A stretch of DNA of 64,000 bases from Nostoc sp. PCC 7107. GTDB taxonomy: Bacteria > Cyanobacteriota > Cyanobacteriia > Cyanobacteriales > Nostocaceae. A model generated the notes under the pieces. It was not told where the DNA came from. It saw nothing but the letters and a program-made list of their open reading frames with translations, and did no database searches. Each line of letters starts with the position of its first letter. Positions within the stretch are counted from its first letter, which is position 1. Of the stretch, positions 42,730-53,000 are shown piece after piece. The DNA is taken from the NCBI RefSeq assembly GCF_000316625.1, contig NC_019676.1, positions 3,614,501 through 3,678,500 of the forward strand, in the 5' to 3' direction. A program made the translations under genes and the position numbers.

Positions 42730-44742
42730 ATGGCTGATGTAACCTACGCCGAACCTACGCGACTAAATGATTTTAAGCCGAATCCATTTTTAAATATTCC
42801 AAAAGCGCCACCAGAATTACAGCAAAATTCTGCTAATACAACTTCTAGTCTAACTATATCCACTAAGAGTAGTAATATTTATGCTCAACCGCATAACCTA
42901 CCACCTAGGCAGACAAACCTTCGTAATGATGGCAACTGGAACACCATTGATTTAACTCCCAAGAATAGAGGTGTTGATACTGTTTATGCTGAACGTGGTA
43001 GACGTTATGATTCCCAAGTTTGGACTATTAAAAATAATGGTACGGCTGGACTGACAGCCGGTCAAAGTTACTCGCGTGACCAAGCTTTTGCTGAACTTGC
43101 ATATAATGGCGGGTTTTTAATTGATGGCTTACTTGATGGCTTCCAAGGAAAAAATGTAGCCAATGAGCAGTTAAGGTTTAAACGCTCAGGAACGGAAGAT
43201 TTATCTTATGGTTTAGGGCAGAAAGTAGGCGACGAACTTAGGAACATTACAAAAGACGCAACAGACGGACTAAAGCGAACTAGAGACGAACTTTGGAAGA
43301 ATCGCCCAAAATTCGAGATACCAGAATTTAAAATTCCTGAATGGGATATTGAATTTCCTGAAATTCCCCCATTTCCGAAACCTGATCCAATACCACCACC
43401 ACAGCCACAGCCTAAGCCAACATCAAAACCCACATCTAAGCCAAAAACACTATCAGATAAAATCCGCGATATGGATTTATCTAAGTGCGGTGGTGGAACT
43501 GTAAGTGTTGCTTTTGTTGGTAAATCCAAATCCAATGATGATGGTTCATTGGGTTTTGAGCAATCATCAATTGATGAATTTTTTAGTGTATGGAAAATTA
43601 GATTCCCTGATGAAGATAGAACCAATGAGGAAATACTTACTAGCTTGGGTGGTGGTAATTTCCCTCAACTAATTGAAGATAACGGTATTTCTTACGCTCT
43701 TATTGTTGGGGGAGACGTAAAGCTTAATATTGATGGTTCTAGCGGTGAATTGAAATTTCCTTATTATCAGGTTTATACACAAACTGCTTTATTCGATGAA
43801 GGTGTTAAACCTGGTTCTATTCTTAATAGCTTAGATGCAAATCTAGGATTATCGATAAAGGGCGAGGCTTTCGATTTTAGAACAGCAGAAAGTGAAAAGA
43901 TAGGCTGTTACATTCCTGAACCATACCCAGATAAATCACCACCACCAGAAGCACCACCACCAGAACCACCACCAGAAAAGGAATGTTGCAGAATGAGTTG
44001 CTGTCCAAAAAGCCCCAGTATTGATTACAGAACCATTAAAAAATTAATGGTTCAAACCATTAAAGAGCAGACATTTGCTTTAGATATTCCCATTACATCT
44101 TGTAAGTTTAATGATGAGACAAATAAATGGGAGCCAAAGACTTCTTATACTATCATTGAAGTATTTGCGACTAATATTAATCAAGCTAGACAATCGGCTC
44201 AATTACATATAGAAAATGCCAAGCAAGCGGCTGAATTGTGTTTAGCTCGAAATCAACAAGAACAAGAATGTAATGCAATAGCTTCCTTACCTGAGAGATA
44301 TCAAATTCCGGTTGATGGTCATATTCCCCAATTAATTTGTTTATTCCGAGAAGTTAAAGAAGATGGGTCATTGGGCGATGATTATTACCCTATCACCATG
44401 CCACACCCAGCCAGCGACCAGCCACCTAACACCAATAATCCACCTTTACCAACCTATAAAAAAGGCAGTTGGGAAGGCATATTAACTCTCAAAGATAACA
44501 GTAAGGCTTTTGTAAATGCTGAAAGTAAAGAAGAAGCCGAGCGAATGTTAACCGAAATAAAATCAAAAATTCATCAAAACTTCTTAGAAGGTTCTTTTGA
44601 GAAAATTGGTCAACGCAAAGGACAACCACTTAAAGAAATTAACGTAAAGTTATTCAGATGTGACTATTACCCCACAGGCACTAAAAACGCTAAACCTCAA
44701 TGGGTTAAATATTTCCGTGGCACATCATCAAATAATGATTAA
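42730..44742 (+). CDS. Unknown eight-gene operon, gene 4: large proline-linked protein (670 residues)
   Basis: The largest protein of the operon. Residues about 1-200 are polar. A Pro-rich linker (about 210-240, FPEIPPFPKPDPIPPPQPQP) precedes a globular domain (about 245-395). A second Pro-rich hinge (about 400-415) is followed by a Cys cluster ECCRMSCC and a C-terminal domain (about 430-670) with GSWEGILTLKDNSKAFV. No signal peptide and no enzymatic motif is seen. Its size and linkers suggest a structural, adsorption or scaffold role. No family recognised. Confidence 0.6.
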   Translation: MADVTYAEPTRLNDFKPNPFLNIPKAPPELQQNSANTTSSLTISTKSSNIYAQPHNLPPRQTNLRNDGNWNTIDLTPKNRGVDTVYAERGRRYDSQVWTIKNNGTAGLTAGQSYSRDQAFAELAYNGGFLIDGLLDGFQGKNVANEQLRFKRSGTEDLSYGLGQKVGDELRNITKDATDGLKRTRDELWKNRPKFEIPEFKIPEWDIEFPEIPPFPKPDPIPPPQPQPKPTSKPTSKPKTLSDKIRDMDLSKCGGGTVSVAFVGKSKSNDDGSLGFEQSSIDEFFSVWKIRFPDEDRTNEEILTSLGGGNFPQLIEDNGISYALIVGGDVKLNIDGSSGELKFPYYQVYTQTALFDEGVKPGSILNSLDANLGLSIKGEAFDFRTAESEKIGCYIPEPYPDKSPPPEAPPPEPPPEKECCRMSCCPKSPSIDYRTIKKLMVQTIKEQTFALDIPITSCKFNDETNKWEPKTSYTIIEVFATNINQARQSAQLHIENAKQAAELCLARNQQEQECNAIASLPERYQIPVDGHIPQLICLFREVKEDGSLGDDYYPITMPHPASDQPPNTNNPPLPTYKKGSWEGILTLKDNSKAFVNAESKEEAERMLTEIKSKIHQNFLEGSFEKIGQRKGQPLKEINVKLFRCDYYPTGTKNAKPQWVKYFRGTSSNND

Positions 44743-44823
44743 TTTCCCGGAGCCTTAACCCTTCCGGTCTAAAAACATTCATAAAAGCAGCTAGATTTGG
44801 GGAAATCGACATTTAAAAAGATT

Positions 44824-45153
44824 ATGGCGAGAGTACCACATATCATCACAATTGAAGGTAAAAAGTATGCGGCAATGTTGCCTGATATATACAACGATAT
44901 CAAAACAGTTGTTGGCATAGAAAAAGCACCGTCTCCAGATAATACTGACTACGCTGGGAAGGTTAACGTTAATCAATTTGTTCAATCTGGTGATTTAGTC
45001 CGTATTAGATGCCGATTGGAAAATAAAAAGGTTAAGAGCGTTCTTTGTGTCGCTGCTAAGTTTGCTAGTGCGATGGGTGGATTGCTATCTAAAAAAGTCG
45101 GCGGTGTCGATGTTCGGACAACTGGTATACAACGCCGCATGAGATTAGGCTAA
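44824..45153 (+). CDS. Unknown eight-gene operon, gene 5 (109 residues), paralogue of gene 6
   Basis: From ATG 44824 (MARVPHIITIEG). It resembles the next gene in its layout: HxxTIxxxxY...DxYxDxKxxxGIEKxxxP...VLCVAAKFASAM ... and a basic C-terminus (TTGIQRRMRLG). Small size, basic tail and duplication fit a coat-type or nucleic-acid-binding protein. No family recognised. Confidence 0.6.
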   Translation: MARVPHIITIEGKKYAAMLPDIYNDIKTVVGIEKAPSPDNTDYAGKVNVNQFVQSGDLVRIRCRLENKKVKSVLCVAAKFASAMGGLLSKKVGGVDVRTTGIQRRMRLG

Positions 45154-45191
45154 TTCATTTATCAAACATCGAATAAGGATAAATTAAAAAT

Positions 45192-45563
45192 ATGGCACTC
45201 CCTGTTTTACATAAAGTCACTATTGGGGAAGGTGAATTTTACCACATCAAAACTTCTGATGCTTATGATGGGCTGAAAGACCAAACAGGAATTGAGAAGG
45301 TCGCCGATCCAACAGGTACAGAAGAAATTATGCCTGTCAAAGAATTGCTCAGGACTGGTGTACTTTGGCGTATTGGAATTAGATATAAAGATTCCAATGG
45401 TAAGCGTAAATCTTCTCATTTATTGATTGTTCGTACTAAACTCACAGGAGTTTTTGGAACTGTCGCTGCTGGCAAATTAGAAGATAAAACATATAAAATT
45501 TCTGGCATCACTAAGGGGACTATTGAGCAAGTCGCCGGACGCAGAAAAGCTACATTTGCTTAA
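45192..45563 (+). CDS. Unknown eight-gene operon, gene 6 (123 residues), paralogue of gene 5
   Basis: Reads MALPVLHKVTIGEGEFYHIK and then SDAYDGLKDQTGIEKVADP, aligned with IYNDIKTVVGIEKAPSP of gene 5. The middle has RTGVLWRIGIRYKDSNGKRKSS and the C-terminus is basic (EQVAGRRKATFA). AAGGA precedes the ATG. A duplicated small basic protein in such an operon may be the major coat or core protein; that is a guess. Confidence 0.6.
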   Translation: MALPVLHKVTIGEGEFYHIKTSDAYDGLKDQTGIEKVADPTGTEEIMPVKELLRTGVLWRIGIRYKDSNGKRKSSHLLIVRTKLTGVFGTVAAGKLEDKTYKISGITKGTIEQVAGRRKATFA

Positions 45564-45566
45564 TTT

Positions 45567-46052
45567 ATGAGTAACCCAGTTTTGCAACTGGGTAATTCTG
45601 CCAATTGGCAACAGCTTTACTCAATTTCAAATAATGCTGTAACTTTGGGTGCTGGTACTGCCTTTGCACCCATTCCGCCTATTACGGTACCCGTTTTAAT
45701 TGATAGTCACATTATTACTGTTTTGGTGACTTGTAATAGTGCTAAGGATACCTGGAATTTTGGCGGGTTGCTTTCGCAGAAAATCAACTTGGGTTTAACT
45801 GTTGGCGGATTACCTACTTCTGATGGTGTGCAAAAACATAAGCTTTATTTGAATCGCTTAACTTTGCTCACTTTTCCCCGTCTTACTAGTACCTATACTG
45901 TTGAGCTTGAGGTTCCTAAATGGTTTCGTCAGGTTTCATTAGTCCTTTGGCAGTACATTGGCTCTGTTGGTGACTCTACCGAAAATTTGATTTCTAATAT
46001 TCAATCTGATTTAGCACGAATTGAATCTAAAATTGATTCGCTTTCATCATGA
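45567..46052 (+). CDS. Unknown eight-gene operon, gene 7 (161 residues)
   Basis: Mostly beta by composition (ITVPVLIDSHIITVLVTCNS, VELEVPKWFRQVSLVLWQYIG), with a short coiled coil at the C-terminus (NIQSDLARIESKIDSLSS). It starts three bases after gene 6 and overlaps gene 8 by ATGA. No family recognised. Confidence 0.6.
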   Translation: MSNPVLQLGNSANWQQLYSISNNAVTLGAGTAFAPIPPITVPVLIDSHIITVLVTCNSAKDTWNFGGLLSQKINLGLTVGGLPTSDGVQKHKLYLNRLTLLTFPRLTSTYTVELEVPKWFRQVSLVLWQYIGSVGDSTENLISNIQSDLARIESKIDSLSS

Positions 46053-46348
46053 AAATTGACGTTAACAATCTCTTCACTGTTACTTCTCTTGCATTTATGC
46101 TCATTGGTGGAATTTATCATTTAGCTAGAATGGAAGCCAATATAGTCGCTAGAATCGGTTTGCTTGATAAAAAGCTTGATATCCATCTTACTGATTATCA
46201 GTCGAAGCATGAGCATTACGAATACAGAATTAATGATTTAGATAAGCGAATACAGCACCAGGGTAATCGGCTCAAGGATTGGATTGACCAAATTGTCACT
46301 CACTTGTCTGAGAAAAGCGGGTTTATGATTCGCGATCGCAAACTCTAG
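46049..46348 (+). CDS. Unknown eight-gene operon, gene 8: membrane protein with coiled coil (99 residues)
   Basis: A single N-terminal membrane segment (about residues 8-24, LFTVTSLAFMLIGGIYHL) and then a long charged coiled coil. Small single-segment membrane proteins with a coil are common near the lysis or release genes of phages (holin- or spanin-like), but also elsewhere. ATGA overlap with gene 7. Last gene of the group; no terminator is clear. Confidence 0.6.
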   Translation: MKIDVNNLFTVTSLAFMLIGGIYHLARMEANIVARIGLLDKKLDIHLTDYQSKHEHYEYRINDLDKRIQHQGNRLKDWIDQIVTHLSEKSGFMIRDRKL

Positions 46349-47448
46349 CATTTAACTCTCTGGGGATTCCGGGTAGATGATGTCATGTTGGGTAGAAGAA
46401 GGTAGCTGAGTCAGCATCAGCGTAAGTCCAATTTACACAAGTGGCATAGTTCATTTTAGCTTAATAGTTCAATAGTCAAAATTGCTAATCTTGTGCTGTT
46501 AAATTGGGAGATTTTACTTTGCATATTTCTTAGCCAAGATAGATTTCCCCATTTAACAGGTTTTAAATTCTCTCCAACCTGCGTAACATGATTAATTACC
46601 GTACTCCTTTCCCCTCTCCGGATACTCTGGTTAATTTCAGACAGTTGAAATCTTTAAATAATAATTACATTCATCTCTTCATAGTTTGTTTATCATAAAG
46701 TTAATACATTTTCATCCGAGAGTAGAAAATTAGATTAAACTACTATCTAGCATTGAGCTAAATTTAGACATGGTGCTTGTATTAACTACACTTTTTGAGT
46801 TTTTCCACAAGCTTTTGTTTATAGAACTCAGATATAGTGATGCGTCAATGTTTATCGACATATAAAAGCAAAACTTGTTTTTAGTGCTGATACCGCAATT
46901 ACATTCTGCAAGTGTTGTCTAGAGTAGATTTTCAACTTTTTACTGAGATGTTTTTTCTTACTGAGTCCCAGTTAATACTTTTGCGAGTAAAACTTTTTTT
47001 GAGTAAGAATATACTTACATTAAGGCATTTTTCATTAAAAAGCTATCATCTCAGCCAATTTACACGTAAATTAATGCTAATTTTGCTACTGATGGGTTAA
47101 AGCCAATACTTCTAAATGCAAAATATGCTGTACTCTTAAACTAGCCAAATTATTGCCAGCGAAGAAAGCAAAATTGATGTTTGGATACTGTTTACAGACA
47201 ACCAATTCAGTTATTTTGCTATTGAGCAATAGCTTAGTTTGGTATTTCTTAGTTAGATGTAGTTAGGGTGGCAATATCTTATCAGAGATTGACTACTTTA
47301 GAGTTAGGGGTAAAGAATCTCTGTACTAAATGAAATATGACCGCTATATTTAGCGGGATAGCATCTCTAAAATATTTTACTGTGAATGCCGGCTAGGGAA
47401 TTCACCAATTTGACTTGCTGATATGTACTTATATTTAAAAATATTCCT
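46349..47448. other. 1.1-kb gap between the unknown operon and patA
   Basis: AT-rich, with only short spurious frames (for example 46912-47100). It must contain the right boundary of the accessory element and the upstream region of the patA-like gene. I find no tRNA or convincing direct-repeat partner of the integrase-side inverted repeat by eye. Confidence 0.4.
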
Positions 47449-48549
47449 ATGACAACCCTCCCTATTAGTAGATATAGATTCTTTCAAAAAATCCAGCCGT
47501 TATCTCTTTTGAAAAAAATCACCAGTAAATCTGTGACTGGTTGTTTACAAGTGTTTAGCACATCTGGCGCATGGTCAATATATATAGACGAAGGTAAGTT
47601 AATTTATGCGTGCTACTCCGAAAAAATGTTTGAGCCGCTTTACCGGAATTTGCAACGTTTGAGTGAGCAAATTTCTACTCTACCTTGTGGTATTGACGCT
47701 CAACTTAGAGCCATATTTGAAACAGGCGCTGGTAGTCAAACCATTCCCAACCCAGATTATTTAGCAATTTGCTGGTTAGTTAATCAAAAGTATATTAGTC
47801 CAACAGAAGCAGCCTTACTCATAGAACAATTAGCCTTAGAAGTTCTAGACTCATTCTTGAACTTAGAAGAAGGGAGTTACGAATTCATCCCTGAAAGCTT
47901 TTTGGATGATATGCCTAAATTCTGCCATCTAAATCTCCGCTTATTAGTCGAACGATGTCAAAAACGGGGAAGAGATGGGGTTTATCAAGATAGTTCGCAA
48001 TACACAGAAAGTAGCTCGGCTGAGGTGAACTACCAAGGGTTACATTCGTCATTTTTGCACACCAAACCAAAGCCTCAACCCAAACCTGAACCACAATTAC
48101 CTAAAATTAACCGCTATCCATCACAGCCGGCTAACCTTGGCCATCATAATTATCAAAGTAATGCTTCTCCATCAACAGAGAAAAAAATCTACACCATATT
48201 TTGTATTGATAATAGTCCTGCTTTATTAAATGTCATTAAAAATTCATTAGATGAGCAAATATTTTCTGTACTGGGAGTTACAGATTCTTTAAAAGCTTTA
48301 ATGGAAATTCTCCGCACTAAACCAGACATTATTTTATTAAACGTAGATATGCCTGATTTAGATGGTTATGAGTTATGCAGTTTATTACGCAAGCACGCAT
48401 ATTTTAAAAACACACCCATCATTATGGTGACTGAAAAAGTCAGCCTCATCGATAGAGCCAGAGCCACACTAGTTCGAGCTTCCGGCTATTTAACCCAACC
48501 TTTTACCCAAGGAGATTTAATGAAAATTATATTTCAACATATTATGTAA
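47449..48549 (+). CDS. patA: PatA-type regulator with degenerate receiver
   Basis: A 366-residue protein with an N-terminal PATAN/DUF4388 domain (about 1-170, TGCLQVFSTSGAWSIYIDEGKLIYACYS), a Pro-rich linker and a C-terminal receiver (about 247-366). PatA in Anabaena is needed for heterocysts to form inside the filament. In the receiver the expected phospho-acceptor Asp is Asn298 (LLNVDMPDLDG), the acidic pair reads Asp254-Asn255, and the conserved Lys is Gln350 (TQPF). So it probably works without normal phosphorylation. Overall order and length fit PatA. Confidence 0.75.
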   Translation: MTTLPISRYRFFQKIQPLSLLKKITSKSVTGCLQVFSTSGAWSIYIDEGKLIYACYSEKMFEPLYRNLQRLSEQISTLPCGIDAQLRAIFETGAGSQTIPNPDYLAICWLVNQKYISPTEAALLIEQLALEVLDSFLNLEEGSYEFIPESFLDDMPKFCHLNLRLLVERCQKRGRDGVYQDSSQYTESSSAEVNYQGLHSSFLHTKPKPQPKPEPQLPKINRYPSQPANLGHHNYQSNASPSTEKKIYTIFCIDNSPALLNVIKNSLDEQIFSVLGVTDSLKALMEILRTKPDIILLNVDMPDLDGYELCSLLRKHAYFKNTPIIMVTEKVSLIDRARATLVRASGYLTQPFTQGDLMKIIFQHIM

Positions 48550-48563
48550 TGCCATCAATTATG

Positions 48564-49925
48564 TTATTTTCCCCAAATTAAATCTAAACGTGATTGGGCT
48601 TTTTTAAGTGCTGCTTGGGGAGATTCACCCATCAATGAAGCCTCAATTGCTCGACCAAGACTGTCTGATAGACGATTATATCCAGCTAAAGTAGGTCGAG
48701 CGCGTGCCACACTCATTTGCTCTAAAAAAACTTTCATCCAAGGTCTTTGGTTAATATATTGTTGATAAGCGGTGCTTTGAGCAGTTTTGAGATTAACTGG
48801 CAAAAAACCTGTACCAATGGCCCATTCTGTTTGAAATTCTTCACTTAAAACATATTCTAAAAATTGCAGTGCAGCTTTCTCTTTCTCTGGTGTGGTTTTC
48901 ATCAAATAAAGATTACCTGTACCTGTGACAGTTGCTTGGTTGACATCACTAGGTATGGGAAAGACTTGATAATCTGTCTTAGACTTGGTGATATAAGTCC
49001 AAGGGCCAGTGATTTGCATAGCTACACGTCCCTGAAGAAAAGCATCTTCTTCATAACCTCGTTCTGGAGGAGAAAGAATCGCTGAACCATCTTTTAATAA
49101 ATCTTGCCAAAACTGTAGAGCATGAATTGCTCCAGGATGATTTAAATTAGGCAAACCATTACTGATAACCTCACCGCCACCACTAAATAAAAAGGGAAAC
49201 CAACTAAAAACAGTCCATTCTCCCTTACCCATAGGCAGCAACATACCATATTGTTCTGGTTGCTTGTCACCATTGCGGTCTACAGTTAATTTTTTGCTAA
49301 CTTCCCGCAATTCTTGCCAAGTTTTGGGTGTGTTGGTAATACCCGCAGCTTGAAATAGGGAGGGGCGGAAAAAAATACCTATATTACTTGTGTAAAGTGG
49401 TATTGACCACAAATGACCATCTAATGTTAATTCTTCTAAAAGGTTAGGGCTAATTTCTGACTTCAAAGACAATTTATCTAGCCAGTCTTCTAAAGGCACA
49501 ATTGCTCCAAGTTCCACAAACTGACCTGTAACTTGGGGATAAAAGGAGAGAATATCTGGAGGTACTTGAGCAACAACTGCTGTGAGAATTTTTGGTAGTT
49601 GTTGATCTAGTTGACCAGCATAAATCGATTCTACCTGGACATCAACATGAGTCTGATTAAATTTATCTACTAACTTTTGAAATACATCCCGATTTATTGG
49701 TGGATTAATTCCCTGCCATAGTGTTATGTGCGTAACTTGGTTATTTTGTGGTTCTTTTGCCTGACAACTTGATAAAAAAATGAGGCTGACACTCAAGATC
49801 ACAACAAAAAGAGGAACTTGCCAGATAGAACGAAGAAACTGGTGAATAATTTTAACCACAGCAAATGGAAAGATAGTAAATTTCATACCTATGAGGCTGT
49901 TCGTAAACGATGATGAATTAGCCAA
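48564..49925 (-). CDS. ABC transporter sugar-binding lipoprotein (family 1)
   Basis: About 453 residues from the first start or 440 from ATG 49886 (MKFTIFPF). A hydrophobic segment is followed by a lipobox-like LSSC, so it is a lipid-anchored periplasmic solute-binding protein. ITLWQGINPPINRDVFQKLVDKF and the C-terminal TAQSTAYQQYI pattern match family 1 (maltose/sn-glycerol-3-P-type) binding proteins. No permease or ATPase gene is adjacent. Substrate unknown. Confidence 0.85.
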   Translation of the reverse strand: MANSSSFTNSLIGMKFTIFPFAVVKIIHQFLRSIWQVPLFVVILSVSLIFLSSCQAKEPQNNQVTHITLWQGINPPINRDVFQKLVDKFNQTHVDVQVESIYAGQLDQQLPKILTAVVAQVPPDILSFYPQVTGQFVELGAIVPLEDWLDKLSLKSEISPNLLEELTLDGHLWSIPLYTSNIGIFFRPSLFQAAGITNTPKTWQELREVSKKLTVDRNGDKQPEQYGMLLPMGKGEWTVFSWFPFLFSGGGEVISNGLPNLNHPGAIHALQFWQDLLKDGSAILSPPERGYEEDAFLQGRVAMQITGPWTYITKSKTDYQVFPIPSDVNQATVTGTGNLYLMKTTPEKEKAALQFLEYVLSEEFQTEWAIGTGFLPVNLKTAQSTAYQQYINQRPWMKVFLEQMSVARARPTLAGYNRLSDSLGRAIEASLMGESPQAALKKAQSRLDLIWGK

Positions 49926-49968
49926 AATTTGTTAATCAATGACCACAAATAATTAGTTATTCAACAAA

Positions 49969-50040
49969 AGCGGGCGATGGGACTCGAACCCACGACGTTC
50001 ACCTTGGGAAGGTGACATTCTACCACTGAATTACACCCGC
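49969..50040 (-). tRNA. tRNA-Gly (CCC)
   Basis: The minus strand reads GCGGGTG for the acceptor start, a full cloverleaf with D-arm AGTGGTAG, anticodon stem TCACC/GGTGA with loop TTCCCAA (anticodon CCC), and T-arm GTGGGTTCGAGTCCCAT. The acceptor closes with CGCCCGC and one G-U pair. CCA is not encoded. Confidence 0.96.
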
Positions 50041-50091
50041 AAATATTCGCTGTTAGCTAAGTCAAAACTAACAGCTATTATACCACATTGA

Positions 50092-53000
50092 TTAGTTTTG
50101 GATTTCCGAGACAGATGTATTATTTGGCGATCGCACCCCTCTAACGTCTATTTCCTCAACAGGGGGCTGTGGTTTTTTGCCGAAACCGTAACGCAGTGTG
50201 TTTAAAAACCAAGTCTGGAAGTTGTCAATGTAACTAAATATCACTGGTACTACTACCAAAGTTAGCAACGTAGAAGTTGTAAAACCGCCCATAATAGCAA
50301 TTCCCATTGGTTGGCGTACTTCCGAACCTGCACCAATACCCAATGCTAACGGCAGTGTCCCAGCAATTGTGGCTAAGGAAGTCATCATAATAGGACGCAA
50401 GCGCGAAACTCCAGCTTCTATCAAGGCTTGGCGTTGCTTCTTGCCTTCCTGCATATTGATGATTGTGTAATCAACTAAAAGAATCGAGTTTTTAGTGACA
50501 ATTCCTAAAAGTAAAACGATACCAATCAAGGCGTAAATTCCCAAAGGTTTCTGGGCAGCCATCAAAGCTATTAATGCACCACCTAAACAAAAGGGCAAGG
50601 CTGCCATAATTGATAAAGGATGTAGAAAGTTGTTATATAGCAGCACCAGAATTGCATAGATGCACATCACCGCGAGGGCTAATGCACCGCCGAAGCGACC
50701 AAAAATTTCCTGCATAATTTTGGCACTACCAGAAGGTTGCTGCACAACTCCTGGTGGGAGGTTTTGCATCGCAGGTAATTGACTAACTGCTTTGACAGCT
50801 TCTCCTAAAGAAATACCTTGTAAGTTGGCTTCTACCGCCACTTGACGGGCGCGGTCGTAGCGGTTGATGGTGGCGGGGCCACTACCAAATTTGATATCTG
50901 CCACAGCAACGAGAGGAATTAAACTACCGTTTTGGCTGGGAACTTGCAGATTTTTGATAGTGTTGATGTCTGCGCGGGCTGCGGGGTCGATTTGCACCCG
51001 AATTGGGATTTGTCGATCGCTCAAGTTAAACTTAGCCAAGTTAGCATCATTATCACCAATAGTAGCTAAAGAAGCAGTTCTGGCGATCGCTTGCACGGTG
51101 ACACCCAAATCAGCAGCGCGTTGGGGATTAGGTATGACTAAAATCTCTGGTTTAACTAAACTGGCAGTAGAAGATACTTCCACTAATCCAGGTAAGTTAC
51201 GCATTTGTTTTTCTAAGTCATCCGCAGCTTGATTTAACGCTTGGGGATTTTCACTCCGCAACACAATTGATAAACCTTTGCGGCTATCTCCCGGCCCTTG
51301 ACTTTGAAAGCTAATTCTCGCCCCTGGGATTTCTTGAAATAATGGGCGGATTTGTTCTTCAAACTGTTTTTGCGAAATATGGCGTTCTTCCTTGGGTTTT
51401 AGCTGAATTGACAAGGTAGCTGAATTGATTTCTTCAGTGGCTAAAACCTTCTCTACAATTGGATTTTGTTTAATAATGTTTGTTGTTTGGGTAACTACTT
51501 TGCTGACATCTGCCAAAGTGGAACCAGGGGGAACTTCAATGGAAACGTTGGAAATCCCCACATCACTATCATCGACAAAACCCTTGGGAATCAAGGGTAG
51601 CAGCATCAGACTAGCGATGAAAAACGCAATAGCGATCGCTATTGTAGTTAATCTATGGCGTAATGCCGTTTGTAATAAAGATTTATAAGGCTGAAACTGT
51701 TGTTTTGTTGGTTGATTTGTGGTTTGACGATAAAAGATTTGACTTAATCTGTTTTTGGCGTGGGTTGCACTAGGTTGAGTGTGTGCTTTCTCTTTCAATA
51801 GATACGCCCCCATCATCGGCGTAATCATCCGCGCTACCATTGTGGAAAAAATTGTGGAAACGGCAACCGTCAGACCAAAAGGTTGGAAAAACTGCCCAGG
51901 AACACCACCCATAAACGCCACAGGTAAAAACACAGCAATAATCGTGGCTGCACTGGCCATAACAGCTAATCCCACTTCGTCAGAAGAGTCAAAAGCTGCT
52001 TCCCAAGGCGATTTCCCCATCGCTATATGCCGTTCCATATTTTCAATTTCGACCACAGCATCATCTACTAAGTTGCCTACAGCCAAAGCCAAAGCCAACA
52101 AAGTCATATTATTGAGGGTATATCCCAACGCTTGCTGCACTGCAAATGTGGGAATCATCGATAAAGGTAGAGCAACGGCAGTAATTAAAGTCGCTCGCCA
52201 GTCTCGCAAAAAGATTAAAATCACAATTACTGCCAACACCGAGGCTTGAATCAACTCATCAATGGTGCTTTGATAAGACTGGCGAATAATATCGGCTCTG
52301 GTAAAAATTAAATCTACCTTGACATCTGGGGGCAAAGTTTTTTGCAGTTCCGCGACTGCGGCTTTTACTCCTTGTTCCACACTCACAACCACGCTGCCAG
52401 TACTCCGCAATACTTGAAAAGCTACCACAGGTTGATTATCTAAACGGGCAGTTTGCCGTACATCTGCATATTTATCTTCCACATTACCCAGACTAGATAA
52501 AGGTACGGAACCCCCACCAGGCAGAAGAATTTCATAAGTTTGCAGCACATTCACACTAGCTGCACTACCAAGGGTGCGAATCGTCTGTTCGCTACCGCCA
52601 ACTTCGGCGCGTCCACCGGGTAAATTGATATTGAAAGCGCGAATTTGGTCATTGACCTGGGTGGCGGTGATACCTAAAGATTGTAAGCGGCCGGGGTCAA
52701 GGTTAATCCGAATTTCCCGGTCAACACCACCGATGCGTTTAACTTGTGCCACACCTTTAACTGATAACAAGGCGCGGCTAATGGTTTGGTCTACAATATT
52801 GCTTAATTCTTCAACAGAACGCTGATCTGATTTGACTGCATAAAAGATGATCGGCCCACCAGCAAATTCCAAACGTTGGACAATTGGGTCGTTCACATCT
52901 TGGGGAAGATTTTGGCGAATTTGGGCGATCGCATTTCGCACATCATTGGTGGCGCGATCGCTATTTGTTCCTAAAATAAAATTAATAACTGTAGTAGATT

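Noticed and set aside
46593-46615. NtcA-like site (GTA...TAC) upstream of patA
   Set aside because: The spacing is 11 bases instead of the required 8.
46912-47100. 62-codon frame in the gap before patA
   Set aside because: Phe/Leu-rich by AT content only, no start signal, no similarity.
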